The notes beneath the pieces were generated by a model that saw only the letters and a program-made list of their open reading frames with translations, ran no database searches and had not been told where the DNA came from. The translations under genes were made by a program, and so were the position numbers. 64,000 bases of DNA from Caldilineaceae bacterium (GTDB lineage Bacteria; Chloroflexota; Anaerolineae; Caldilineales; Caldilineaceae): contig JALHQH010000015.1 of the NCBI GenBank assembly GCA_022842065.1, positions 167,559 to 231,558 on the forward strand, written 5' to 3'. This document shows, piece after piece, positions 28,358 through 36,721 of the stretch. Each line of letters starts with the position of its first letter. Within the stretch, counting starts at the first letter, position 1.

Positions 28358-30304
28358 CTACCGATTTCCTGATTTACCGATTTCCTTCTCCACCCCATGC
28401 CGCAAAGGCAATTTAACCCGAAAGCTGACCCGATAGGCGCGCATCTGTTTAAAAAAGTTCGAAGTGGGCGTACAGCGGGTGGTGATGGTGCCCCCATGTG
28501 CTTCGATCACTGCGCGTGCCTCCCACAGCCCCAAGCCGGTGCCGGGGATGCGGCGCAACTTGGCCCCAGTCAGACCGCGCGCGCCTTGTTCAAAGATCTG
28601 TTGCTGCTGTGCCGGTGTAATCTCATCGCCCTCATCTTGGATTTCAATCGTGACATGGGCCAAATCGAGCTCGCCGCCTTCCTGGCCGGTGGCACTTTGG
28701 GGCAGCGCACGGACGACGATCCGCGTATTAGGAAACGAATATTTCACGGCATTATCAATCAGATTGCTCAGCGCAATGGTCAAACGCGCAATATCGACCT
28801 CGGCTTGGGGCAACTGCTCAATATTTTCATCGAGCAAAAGGTGCCGTTGGCGCCGTTCGATCTCCGGCGCAAAGGCATCCGCACAGTTGGTTACCAGCAC
28901 CGAGAGGAGGAATGGCTCAAACTTCATATCCTCCGGTTCCAGCAAGAGCACATGGGCTTGGACCGTTTCGTCGACGGTTTTGCCCAACCGCAGGCAGAGT
29001 TCATGGGCACCCTTGAGCGAGCCGGCCACCAGTTTGTTCGTTGGTTCACTGGTTGGGCGTTGGAGCAACAATTTTGCCATCCCAACTTGGGTAGTAATCG
29101 GTGTCAGCGCCGTACGTACCTGATGGGTAAGCAATTTCGCCGTGCTTTCCCACTGCTGCTCACGCTGTTGCAGGCTGAGCAATTGGAGTTCCGTTAAGGT
29201 ATAGTTGCCGACAATCCGGCTAATTTCGGCCAGGAAGGGCTGTTCTTCCTGGAGGTCGATCCCTTCGGCAAATGGTCCGAAGAGGAGGACCGCGCGGAAA
29301 ATTTGGCCTAGTGTCGTCGGCTGCACTAATTCCACATCGATAAAGTTGGGGCTATTATCACCCCGAATACCACGGGCGGCCACCGTCGATAAATGGGTTA
29401 ATCCCACCTGTTTGAGCCGTGTGTTGTCAATTGGTAAGCCTGCTTTCTTCCAATTGAAGTGGGGGAGCTTCTTGTGTTGGTTTGCTGGAAGCCCTACCTG
29501 GGCAATCGGCGCTAGCACGGTCGCCTTCTCCTGGATGTTGGCAAAGAGCACCAGATATTGGCAGCGACAGAAGCTCTGCACTTGGCGTAAAAGCTGCTCG
29601 GTTTGTTGGCGAATGAGTCCCATATCGGTCGTGACCTCGAAATGCAACGCGTCACGCAGATGATCGAGAAATTCGTGTTCCCACAGCGTTTTAATGCGTT
29701 GGTGTTCCGCTTCGGCCAGCCGTTGTAGATGGTAAGCTTCCCGCGCCACCTGTGCTCGAAAATCTGCCGGTGCACAGGTGAGCTGGGGCACCAGGCTAAT
29801 TAGCTCGGTTTTAGCATGGGCATCCACTAGCGTAATCGGCCGCCGTTGGCGACTTTCCATCTCGTCGATGTGCTGCAGGACAAAATCAGCCCCCTGAGGT
29901 GATTGAAATTGGCCGGCCAAGAGCACGGCAACCGGATGACGACCCACTTGCACGACATGTGCTGCATCAAGCAAGCCCATGTGACAGGAAAATTCATGAT
30001 ACGGCGCAGGGGTGCGGTGCTGCCGAAAGGCACGCGCCATGTCGAGATCACAGGCTTCGCAGGCGGCTTCACCCCCGCTGACGCGGCTTTCGTCCCGCAA
30101 TAGGCGGCAGAAAGGGTCAAAATGTTGGCGCTTGTTGATCGGATCAGTGCGCAGAGTGCGTTGATCGTCGGCATCATAGTCAATAATCGTCAGCGCGCGG
30201 CCCAAGCGCTCGGCACAGCCGGCTTCAATCACGGCCAACGTCTCCTTATCGATGATCTCACTAAGGCGAAGTGGCCGAAAGGGCCACTTTTCGCGTTGCA
30301 GCAT
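28358..30304 (-). CDS. PocR-GAF hybrid sensor histidine kinase
   Basis: The 648-residue protein starts with a PocR-type sensor domain (about 14-185). It has LSEIIDKETLAVIEAGCAER, FCRLLR, the cysteine cluster CEAC and HEFSCHMGLLDAA, consistent with a metal- or small-ligand-binding pocket. A GAF-like region (about 215-375) follows. The histidine kinase core shows the H box LLTHQVRTALTPI, N box LIDNAVKYSF and G2 GTGLGLWEARAVIEAHGG. No membrane segment is present. ATG at 30304 follows AAGGAG. Its C-terminal residues (about EIGKSGNR) are encoded by intergenic octamer repeats. A terminator and T-box-like leader precede it. Confidence 0.88.
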   Translation of the reverse strand: MLQREKWPFRPLRLSEIIDKETLAVIEAGCAERLGRALTIIDYDADDQRTLRTDPINKRQHFDPFCRLLRDESRVSGGEAACEACDLDMARAFRQHRTPAPYHEFSCHMGLLDAAHVVQVGRHPVAVLLAGQFQSPQGADFVLQHIDEMESRQRRPITLVDAHAKTELISLVPQLTCAPADFRAQVAREAYHLQRLAEAEHQRIKTLWEHEFLDHLRDALHFEVTTDMGLIRQQTEQLLRQVQSFCRCQYLVLFANIQEKATVLAPIAQVGLPANQHKKLPHFNWKKAGLPIDNTRLKQVGLTHLSTVAARGIRGDNSPNFIDVELVQPTTLGQIFRAVLLFGPFAEGIDLQEEQPFLAEISRIVGNYTLTELQLLSLQQREQQWESTAKLLTHQVRTALTPITTQVGMAKLLLQRPTSEPTNKLVAGSLKGAHELCLRLGKTVDETVQAHVLLLEPEDMKFEPFLLSVLVTNCADAFAPEIERRQRHLLLDENIEQLPQAEVDIARLTIALSNLIDNAVKYSFPNTRIVVRALPQSATGQEGGELDLAHVTIEIQDEGDEITPAQQQQIFEQGARGLTGAKLRRIPGTGLGLWEARAVIEAHGGTITTRCTPTSNFFKQMRAYRVSFRVKLPLRHGVEKEIGKSGNR

Positions 30305-30348
30305 TTTACGCTCCTTTCCCTTGTGATCACCCCATGTGGCGCAGGTAC

Positions 30349-30380
30349 AAAAAAGCTCTCAGAAATCTAGCTGAGAGCTT
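30349..30380 (-). terminator. Intrinsic terminator/attenuator in the kinase leader
   Basis: On the minus strand a 10-bp stem (AAGCTCTCAG/CTGAGAGCTT, 8-nt loop) ends in a run of six Ts (30349-30354). It lies 45 nt upstream of the PocR kinase start, so transcription must read through it to express the kinase. Confidence 0.85.
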
Positions 30381-30522
30381 CCACCAAAGCGAGGTTGCGT
30401 TACCACCTCCTGTGTTTACTGACTTTACTAACCGTGCAGATGCTAAGTCAGGCTGTCGATCATGGCACTACACTGTCGCCCGGCTGAAAAGATAAAATTT
30501 TTCAGCGGTTGTAACGAAGTGC
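30349..30522 (-). ncRNA. T-box-like leader element
   Basis: In minus-strand order a long stem-loop (arms GCACT at both ends, 30465-30522, with inner stem GCTGAAAA/TTTTCAGC) is followed by a second hairpin (30419-30451, stem CTGACTT). The sequence AGGAGGTGGTAACGCAACC (30393-30411) comes next, then the U-tailed terminator. The GGTGGTAACGC core resembles the T-box bulge (UGGNACC followed by GC) that reads the tRNA acceptor end. A canonical Stem I with AGUA/GAA motifs and a specifier codon were not identified. This may be a divergent T-box or another attenuator. Confidence 0.4.
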
Positions 30523-30617
30523 TGCTTTGGGGGCTCAGTTGCGAATCCTATGCGATTCAGGTAATACAGCAATTTTTAGACTCTTGTCGTGTAGTTTAAA
30601 GAGTGTGTAAGATTCTG

Positions 30618-30719
30618 TCAAGTGGTCAGGTCGTCAACCAGATAATTGCCGCTGTCACGAGCAAATAAGTGGCTGGCCAGATTAAGCGGGCGAAGGGTAG
30701 GGATCTGTAGCAGATTCAT
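30618..30719 (-). CDS. Small leader ORF (33 residues)
   Basis: ATG at 30719 has ACGGAG 7 nt upstream and the frame stops at 30618. The predicted peptide begins MNLLQIPTLRPLNL and ends YLVDDLTT. It lies about 70 nt after a putative promoter and inside the leader of the PocR kinase. No run of one amino acid codon is visible that would suggest classical attenuation. It could be a leader peptide or the remnant of a lost gene. Confidence 0.4.
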   Translation of the reverse strand: MNLLQIPTLRPLNLASHLFARDSGNYLVDDLTT

Positions 30720-30788
30720 TGCGTGACTCCGTTGATGTGATGAAAAGGGCGAAAGAGTTTATGCAATTTGGTGTGCGTTCTCATGCCT

Positions 30789-30817
30789 ATTGAAGCGGAT
30801 CTTCTGGGTGCTGTCAA
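30789..30817 (-). promoter_or_regulatory. Putative promoter of the leader/kinase transcript
   Basis: On the minus strand a perfect TTGACA -35 (30812-30817) lies 17 bp from TTCAAT (30789-30794). Transcription would start near 30782 and give a leader of about 480 nt. Between 30818 and 31207 I see no gene or other clear element. Confidence 0.6.
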
Positions 30818-31207
30818 GCGGTGCGGTTGTGCTTAACGGCTTCGATAGTGCTAGCCATCGCTACCAAGCGTATGGGAATCTTCATCTATTTCTCATCTAT
30901 TTTTCCTTGGCGGCTGCCTGACTAATCCTTTCCCTGGTGATAAGCATTATTAGGTTGATGGCAGAGTTGGATATCTATAGCACATCCGTTTGTATGTATT
31001 ATGTTAACAATTTCGTCAGTCATTTGCATGCAGCTAGTCAACTGGCTGTGTGAAGAACGATGTTCAGGTAAATCTGTGCTCGTCGGCACTGCATGGGCAA
31101 GCCGTCAAGTTAAGCGAGAACGCTCGCCCAACCTACGGAAAGTATACGTCAGCTTTGGCGCGGTTGGCGGTCTGGTTAGTTACAAAGTGGCAAAAGAGCG
31201 CGATGCC

Positions 31208-31441
31208 AACTTTGGCAACGTGTCGTGAGCATCCCCCGCAAGTACTCGCCGCGGTCCCCCGATGTGAACGGGTATCGCCCGAATGGGCTGCGCATCAGGG
31301 GATGCGCAGTACACTGACGCTGCGAATTTTGACAACGTGTCGTGAGCATCCCCCGCAAGTACTCGCCGCGGTCCCCCGATGCGAACGGTTATCGCCCGAG
31401 TGGGCTGCGCATCAGGGGAGGCGCAGTACACTGGCGAACCG
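31208..31441. repeat. Two tandem copies of a 117-bp repeat
   Basis: Copies 31208-31324 and 31325-31441 are nearly identical, with a few substitutions. Each contains CGTGTCGTGAGCATCCCC near its start and a stem-loop near its end (CTGCGCATC/GATGCGCAG, 31288-31311 in copy 1). It lies in a non-coding gap. Open frames crossing it only reflect the repeat and are not genes. Confidence 0.9.
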
Positions 31442-31504
31442 AACAATCGCTAACTGATGTTTAAACTGCGTATGGTGGGTGGCAAGAGGGGCAGGGGTAA
31501 GGCC

Positions 31505-31551
31505 AAAAAGCGGAGGTGATTAACCGGCATGTCGGTTAATCACCTCCGCTT
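31505..31551 (-). terminator. Intrinsic terminator of the aminotransferase gene
   Basis: A 19-bp perfect stem (arms 31508-31526 and 31533-31551, 6-nt loop) ends in TTTTT on the minus strand. It lies 34 nt after the stop codon at 31585. Confidence 0.88.
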
Positions 31552-31584
31552 GATAAAAATTTATGTGGTTGATAAGGCTCGATG

Positions 31585-32742
31585 CTAAGCCAACGCGGCC
31601 TTCATGCGTGCTAACCCTTCGACCAGTAGAGGGCGAGGGCAGCCGAAATTCAAACGGATAAAGCCTTCGCCCTCGGTGCCAAAGTTGGCCCCTTCATTAA
31701 AGGCAACCTTCCCTTTTTCCAAGAAGAACTTTTGGGCATTGCCTTCGATCCCACTTTCTCGGCAATCAATCCAAGCCAGATAAGTGGCTTCGGGGACCGT
31801 CACCTTAAATTGTGGCAACTCGGTGTCAAAGAAGTTGACCAGATAATCGCGGTTGCCGGTCAAATAGTTTTGCAGCCCTGCCAACCATTCCTCCCCTTCG
31901 GTATAGGCGGCAATCGCCGCAATGTAGCCAAGTACATTGACGTGGGGCACAATGCCACTGGCAGCTTTGTTCAGGCGTTTACGCAACTCGGGATCGGGCA
32001 CAATCGCCAGGCTACAGCCCAACCCTGGCACATTAAAGGTCTTGCTTGGTGCCATGAGGGTGATCGTGCGTTGGGCAATTTGCGGATCAAGTGCGGCAAT
32101 TGGCGTGTGCTCGACCTCGCCTAAGAGCAGATCACAATGGATCTCATCGGAGCAGATTACCAGGTTGTTGCTTTCACACAGTTCGGCCATGCGCAATAAT
32201 TCGGCTTTGCTATAGGCTCGCCCTACAGGATTGTGGGGATTGCAGAGAATAAAGAGTTCCGTGTTCGCCTGAATTGCTGCTTCGAAAGCATTGTCATCAA
32301 AGCTGTAATAGAGATGGCCTGCCTTACTTTCGACCGCCAGCGCGGCCGGTTGCAATTGGCGATCCTGGTTGGTGGGGGCACTGAGAAAAGGGGGATAGAC
32401 TGGGGTGCTGACGATCACGCCATCCCCTGGCTTACCAATGGCCCGGCTTACCACATTCAGGCCGCAGACCAGCCCCGGCAAAAAGACCACGGCCTCTGCA
32501 TCAACCTGCCAGTTGTAGAGCCGTGCCAGCCGTTCACAGATCACTTCCTGGAGCCGTTTCGATTCGCCGCCATAACCAAAAACCCCGTGATCAATCCGGT
32601 GATGGAGCGCCGCAATGACTGGTTCCGGCGAGGCAAAATCCATGTCCGCCACCCACATCGGGATCACCCCTGCGCCGTACTGGCGCCACTTAGAGCTGTC
32701 ACTGCTCCCGCGTTCGACCACTTTATCAAAATCAAAGCTCAT
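31585..32742 (-). CDS. patB: PatB/MalY-type pyridoxal-phosphate C-S lyase/aminotransferase
   Basis: This 385-residue fold-type-I PLP enzyme belongs to the MalY/PatB group, which cleave cystathionine or cysteine C-S bonds. Features are the N-terminal WVADMDFASPEPV, the Asn/Pro segment NPHNPVGRAYSK, EIHCDLLL, and the PLP-binding Lys in MAPSKTFNVPGLG. The C-terminal arginine lies in GFIRLNFGCPR. The start at 32742 follows AAGGAAG; nine extra in-frame codons upstream lack support. The gene is monocistronic with its own terminator. The exact substrate is not determined. Confidence 0.9.
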   Translation of the reverse strand: MSFDFDKVVERGSSDSSKWRQYGAGVIPMWVADMDFASPEPVIAALHHRIDHGVFGYGGESKRLQEVICERLARLYNWQVDAEAVVFLPGLVCGLNVVSRAIGKPGDGVIVSTPVYPPFLSAPTNQDRQLQPAALAVESKAGHLYYSFDDNAFEAAIQANTELFILCNPHNPVGRAYSKAELLRMAELCESNNLVICSDEIHCDLLLGEVEHTPIAALDPQIAQRTITLMAPSKTFNVPGLGCSLAIVPDPELRKRLNKAASGIVPHVNVLGYIAAIAAYTEGEEWLAGLQNYLTGNRDYLVNFFDTELPQFKVTVPEATYLAWIDCRESGIEGNAQKFFLEKGKVAFNEGANFGTEGEGFIRLNFGCPRPLLVEGLARMKAALA

Positions 32743-32840
32743 CTTGGTTCTTCCTTCTGTTCGCTGCAACGACTAACCCCACCCGCTGCGCAGCAGGGGT
32801 GGGGTTAGTCTTGGCTTTCTATGAATGAAAAATTTGTGTG

Positions 32841-33191
32841 TTATGCTTTTTCGTCTGTATCCGTTACGGCGACATCGGCCATATCATTGTGGACCAGAAA
32901 GGTCCGTTCCTCGGCCGTACATCGATAGGCGGCGCGTGCCATCGCGGTGGTGGCAATCGGTGCGGTGACAAAGAATAGCCCAATCAGTGCGATCATCCGT
33001 AGCAACTGTCCTTCGCCGAAATAGATGCCGGCGCTGAGCAACATACAACTAATCCCCAGTGTCGCGCCTTTGGCAACGGCATGCATGCGCGCATGTACCC
33101 CTGGCAGGCGCAAAATCCCTATCGTGCTAATCAACATAATTAGCACCCCAAAGGCCGCTACTGCAACGACCGCACCTTCATGAATCGTCAT
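32841..33191 (-). CDS. mrpG: Mrp Na+/H+ antiporter subunit G
   Basis: The 116-residue, three-segment membrane protein has the MrpG signature GILRLPGVHARMHAVAKGATLG. It is the last gene of mrpABCDEFG. The start at 33191 has GGTGAT upstream and fits the family length. An ATG 12 codons earlier has no ribosome site. The C-terminal tail is Asp/Glu-rich. MrpG is required for assembly of the complex that exchanges Na+ for H+ at the membrane. Confidence 0.92.
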   Translation of the reverse strand: MTIHEGAVVAVAAFGVLIMLISTIGILRLPGVHARMHAVAKGATLGISCMLLSAGIYFGEGQLLRMIALIGLFFVTAPIATTAMARAAYRCTAEERTFLVHNDMADVAVTDTDEKA

Positions 33192-33265
33192 TGTCACATC
33201 ACCTATATTGTTCCCTGATTGATTCATCGCTTGCTTACGCTACGGATTGCCGCTTGTTCCTCTCA

Positions 33266-33574
33266 CTAAAAGAATTCTCGATCAGTCCGTTGAATTTCTT
33301 TCTGCGTTTGCACACTGCCCGTGCGTTCCAGATAGCGCGCCAGCATCGTGGTGCCCAGAAAGCCGAGTACCGCAGTGATAATTGCACCGTCTAGTAGCAC
33401 GGGCGCGTCGATGTAAATTGCAAAGAGTGCAAAGACCCCAACGGCATGGATGGCGATCGCATCAAAGGCAACTGTTCGATTTGGGATATTCGGCCCTAGA
33501 TAGAGCCGCACAAAGGTAAGGAGTAATGAAATGCACAGCAATGAAATCAGCAACTGCATACTTTGTTCAAACAT
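33266..33574 (-). CDS. mrpF: Mrp Na+/H+ antiporter subunit F
   Basis: The 102-residue protein has three membrane segments and the MrpF pattern RLYLGPNIPNRTVAFDAIA, followed by LLDGAIITAVLGFLGT. It overlaps the end of mrpE by 8 bp, implying translational coupling. It is a small structural subunit of the heptameric Mrp antiporter. Confidence 0.93.
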   Translation of the reverse strand: MFEQSMQLLISLLCISLLLTFVRLYLGPNIPNRTVAFDAIAIHAVGVFALFAIYIDAPVLLDGAIITAVLGFLGTTMLARYLERTGSVQTQKEIQRTDREFF

Positions 33575-34064
33575 GGTTCTCCTCCCAGCGCGTTAACTCA
33601 CCACGGGTAATCTCCAAAATGCGCCGTTCAAAGCCGCCTTTGATCGCGCTGCGCATTGCTTCCGGGGTACTCATCAACAAATTGTGGACGTAAAGCACCC
33701 GCTGGCCATCTTTTTGCCCCAAATCAATACTAATTGTCCCTGGCGTTAGGGTAATCACCGTTGCTAGAATCGTGATTTCCAAGTCGGTTTCCGCGTCCAA
33801 AGGAATGGCGACAATGCCAGGGTTAAGTTTTAACTTGGGCTGGATCACATACCAGGCCAGGATCAGGTTACTACGAAAGACTTCCCATGATAACAGCAAC
33901 CCAAAGCCGACGATCCGCATCCCTTGGCGGCCATACCTGCGATCAGAGAGTGACAGCAAGATAAAACCCACGACAAAGCCTACCACAAAATCAAAGATGC
34001 TGCCCGTTTGAAAGAACACGGTCCACAAAAAACCGAGTAATAGATTAATGACTAGTAGTTGCAT
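33567..34064 (-). CDS. mrpE: Mrp Na+/H+ antiporter subunit E
   Basis: The 165-residue protein has two to three N-terminal membrane segments and a cytoplasmic domain with the MrpE motifs TLTPGTISIDL and LYVHNL. It is separated from mrpD by a 153-bp repeat-filled gap, the only sizeable break in the operon. It overlaps mrpF at its 3' end. Confidence 0.93.
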   Translation of the reverse strand: MQLLVINLLLGFLWTVFFQTGSIFDFVVGFVVGFILLSLSDRRYGRQGMRIVGFGLLLSWEVFRSNLILAWYVIQPKLKLNPGIVAIPLDAETDLEITILATVITLTPGTISIDLGQKDGQRVLYVHNLLMSTPEAMRSAIKGGFERRILEITRGELTRWEENHV

Positions 34065-34069
34065 AGTTG

Positions 34070-34217
34070 CTCTTTCTCGGTGGGGGGGAGGGTAAAGCGG
34101 TAGATAAGTACATCAGTAAATCAGTAAATCGGTTACTTCTGTCGTGTTTTTGGCGTCTTATACCGATGTACCGAGGTACCGATTTACCTATCTACCGATT
34201 TACCGCTCTACCTTCCC
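34070..34217. repeat. Octamer foldback array inside the mrp operon
   Basis: Forward GTAAATCA/GTAAATCG octamers (about 34110-34130) are followed by reverse-complement copies (TACCGATTTAC units, about 34160-34208). The array ends just before the mrpD stop codon at 34218. The transcript would fold back on itself. The same octamer occurs at 28199-28380 and 50010-50148. Confidence 0.85.
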
Positions 34218-35792
34218 CTAATACTTCGCTTCCAACACGGGAATTTCATTTAATGGCCCGACGGCGGCGATGTAACCGGCCTGATCCATCACCTGGCGCG
34301 CCGCCGTGGCGGAAAGCTCATAGACGGGGCCGCTAAAAATCCCAATCGCCAGGCTCAGGGCAACCAGGATCCCAATTGGGGCCAGCGTCAACCAGCGCCG
34401 TTGGGGGTGTGCGAGGGGCGCGGTTGGGTAGATCGGTTGGGTGGCCGCCCCCGTGAAGGCGACCTGCCAGAGGCGGACCATACTCATTAGCGTCAAGAGG
34501 CTGACCAGCAGGCTAACCCCCGCAATCCACCAATGTTGTGTATCCAGCGCAATTTGTAATAGCCCCAATTTGCTGACAAAACCACTGGACGGCGGAATGC
34601 CGGCTAGGGAAAAGGCGGCGATAAAGAAGATCACGGCGAGCAGTGGACGGCGGGTCATCAATCCACCCATCTGATCATGTAAGAGGCTGCCGCTACGCAT
34701 CTCTAATTCAGCCGCACCACCAGCCATTAATAATGCCGTCTTGACAATCATATGGTGGACCAAGTAGAGGATGCCGGCGGCCATGCCAAAGCCATCAAAG
34801 AGTTGATTGCCGCCCACGGCTAGCCCCAGCCCCATCACCATGTAGCCCACTTGGCTGATCACATGGAAGCTGAGCACCCGGCGAATTGTATTGACTGCCA
34901 TCGCGCCAAAGACCCCCGTCAACATGGTCAAGCCCGCAATGGTCAGGATCAGCGGTTGCCACGTCACCAGCAATTCGGGAAAGAACAAGGGGAAGAGGCG
35001 AAAGAGTGCATAAATCCCCACCTTAGTCAAGAGTCCGCCAAAAAAGGCGGTCACTGCGGGATGGGGGGTGTGATAGCTGGCCGGCAACCAGAAAAAGATC
35101 GGAAAAAGTCCGGCCTTACTGCCATAGGCGACTAATAACATCCCCCCTAACAGGGCACGGATGCTCGGCGGTGCGGTTGCCAGCCGCTCGGCCAGTTGCG
35201 CCATGTTGAGGGTTCCCAACGTGCCATACGCAACGCCCGCGGCGGCCAGAAAGATGATCGACGCCATCAAGTTGAGCACAACATAGCGAATGCCACCACT
35301 GATCTGACGGGGCTGTCCGCCTAAGGTCAGCAGGACAAAGCTTGACATCAGCAGCACTTCAAAGAAGACATAAAGATTGAACAGATCCCCAGCCAGAAAG
35401 GCGCCATTGACGCCCATGATCAAAAAGAGCAACAGGGGAAAGAAATTCATGCGCCCCCGTTGGTCGAGCGTTCCCATAGCATAAGGCACGGTCGCGGCGG
35501 CGAGAATGGCGGTCAGCGATAGCATAATGGTAGTCAAGCCATCGGCAAAGAGCGTAATGCCAAAGGGCGCGGCCCACGCCCCCATCTGTAAAACCAAACG
35601 CTGATCGCCACCAATCGTCACATAGGTCAGCAGTAGCGCTACCACCAAATTGATGGCCACTACGGCGAGGGCAATCCACCCCTGTTGCTGGTAAGAATGG
35701 TGGTGGCCCCAGCGCGAAATTATCAGCCCTATTGCTGCACCGAGCAAGGGAATCACGATCGGTGCAGCCAACCAATTGGGATCAATCGTCAT
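34218..35792 (-). CDS. mrpD: Mrp Na+/H+ antiporter subunit D
   Basis: The 524-residue polytopic protein is homologous to proton-pumping complex I subunits. It carries FLAGDLFNLYVFFEVLLMSS (with the conserved Glu), the Lys of AYGSKAGLFPIFFWLPASYH, and the later motif SFHVISQVGYMVMGLG. About 14 membrane segments are expected. It overlaps mrpC by 4 bp. MrpD and MrpA contain the putative ion-translocation channels. Confidence 0.95.
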   Translation of the reverse strand: MTIDPNWLAAPIVIPLLGAAIGLIISRWGHHHSYQQQGWIALAVVAINLVVALLLTYVTIGGDQRLVLQMGAWAAPFGITLFADGLTTIMLSLTAILAAATVPYAMGTLDQRGRMNFFPLLLFLIMGVNGAFLAGDLFNLYVFFEVLLMSSFVLLTLGGQPRQISGGIRYVVLNLMASIIFLAAAGVAYGTLGTLNMAQLAERLATAPPSIRALLGGMLLVAYGSKAGLFPIFFWLPASYHTPHPAVTAFFGGLLTKVGIYALFRLFPLFFPELLVTWQPLILTIAGLTMLTGVFGAMAVNTIRRVLSFHVISQVGYMVMGLGLAVGGNQLFDGFGMAAGILYLVHHMIVKTALLMAGGAAELEMRSGSLLHDQMGGLMTRRPLLAVIFFIAAFSLAGIPPSSGFVSKLGLLQIALDTQHWWIAGVSLLVSLLTLMSMVRLWQVAFTGAATQPIYPTAPLAHPQRRWLTLAPIGILVALSLAIGIFSGPVYELSATAARQVMDQAGYIAAVGPLNEIPVLEAKY

Positions 35793-36298
35793 ACCACATC
35801 CTTCTTTTGTGCTGTTAGGGCGCTGCTCGGCACTGTCACAGCCTTTTGTTGGCGCTGTTCATCAGCGAGCGTATATTCTAAAAACTCATAATCCTCTTCG
35901 ACCTCATTGGCTGGTGCCATTTCACGCGCCGTCACCAGTGTAAAGGGATCGCCGCGGGTGTCGACCAACTCACCATTGGCATCAAGTAGCGCGTTGCGGC
36001 GGTTAACCAGCACAACAACAAACGAAGTCACGCCGAAGGAAATCACAATGGCCGTCAGGATGAGCGCTTGGGGCAAGGGATCGACAAACTGACTAATATC
36101 ACCAGCAAAGGCCGCTTTATCCATAATGATGGGGGGCAGGCCATGGCGCAAGCCACTCGTACTAAAGAGAAATAAGTTGACGCCAGGCGTGATCAGCCCC
36201 AACCCCAGCACCAGCCGAATGGGGCTGCGCTGCAGCAACAGGTAGACGCCACTGGCAAAGAGCACACCAACCACAATGGCCATGGTAATCGTTGTCAT
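35789..36298 (-). CDS. mrpC: Mrp Na+/H+ antiporter subunit C
   Basis: The 169-residue protein is NuoK-like, with three membrane segments and the MrpC patterns GVLFASGVYLLLQRSPIRLV and DPLPQALILTAIVI. Its charged C-terminal tail (about 110-169) is longer than in most MrpC proteins. It overlaps both neighbours by 4 bp, implying coupled translation. Confidence 0.94.
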   Translation of the reverse strand: MTTITMAIVVGVLFASGVYLLLQRSPIRLVLGLGLITPGVNLFLFSTSGLRHGLPPIIMDKAAFAGDISQFVDPLPQALILTAIVISFGVTSFVVVLVNRRNALLDANGELVDTRGDPFTLVTAREMAPANEVEEDYEFLEYTLADEQRQQKAVTVPSSALTAQKKDVV

Positions 36299-36720
36299 GG
36301 GGTATCCCTTTCTTCATGGCGGCTCAGCTCCAATAAATAGGAGGTGACGAAGGAGAGGACGACACAAAAGACGCCGATATCGAAGATCACCGGTGTACCC
36401 AACTCAATGGTCATGTTCCCAAGTTGCAGTGACCACCAAATCCCCTTGAAGAAACCGCCTTGTGCGACGCCGATAAGGGCGGCGATCACGGCCAACAACA
36501 GGCCAATTCCCATCAATGGTTGTAAATATTTACCCACTGCCTTGCGGACAAATTCATCACCGCGACTAAGGATCTGGAGCTGAAACGCGGTGGCAACCAC
36601 CAACCCGGCAATAAAACCACCGCCGGGGGTATTGTGGCCGGCCAACAAAAGAATGAGCGCTAACAAGAGTAAAATGGGCGTCAGCGCGCGGTCAAGCACA
36701 TGCATATACAATTCAAGCAT
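36295..36720 (-). CDS. mrpB: Mrp Na+/H+ antiporter subunit B
   Basis: The 141-residue protein matches the MrpB domain, with LLAGHNTPGGGFIAGLV and the closing GTPVIFDIGVFCVVLSFVT. Four membrane segments are visible. It directly follows mrpA (1-bp gap) and overlaps mrpC by 4 bp. Confidence 0.95.
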   Translation of the reverse strand: MLELYMHVLDRALTPILLLLALILLLAGHNTPGGGFIAGLVVATAFQLQILSRGDEFVRKAVGKYLQPLMGIGLLLAVIAALIGVAQGGFFKGIWWSLQLGNMTIELGTPVIFDIGVFCVVLSFVTSYLLELSRHEERDTP

Positions 36721-36721
36721 C

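Noticed and set aside
28397..29197. 266-codon plus-strand frame
   Set aside because: Antisense to the histidine kinase core, whose motifs are intact on the minus strand.
31050..31457. 135-codon frame across the 117-bp repeats
   Set aside because: The repeated peptide only mirrors the tandem DNA repeat (117 is divisible by 3), with no ribosome site.
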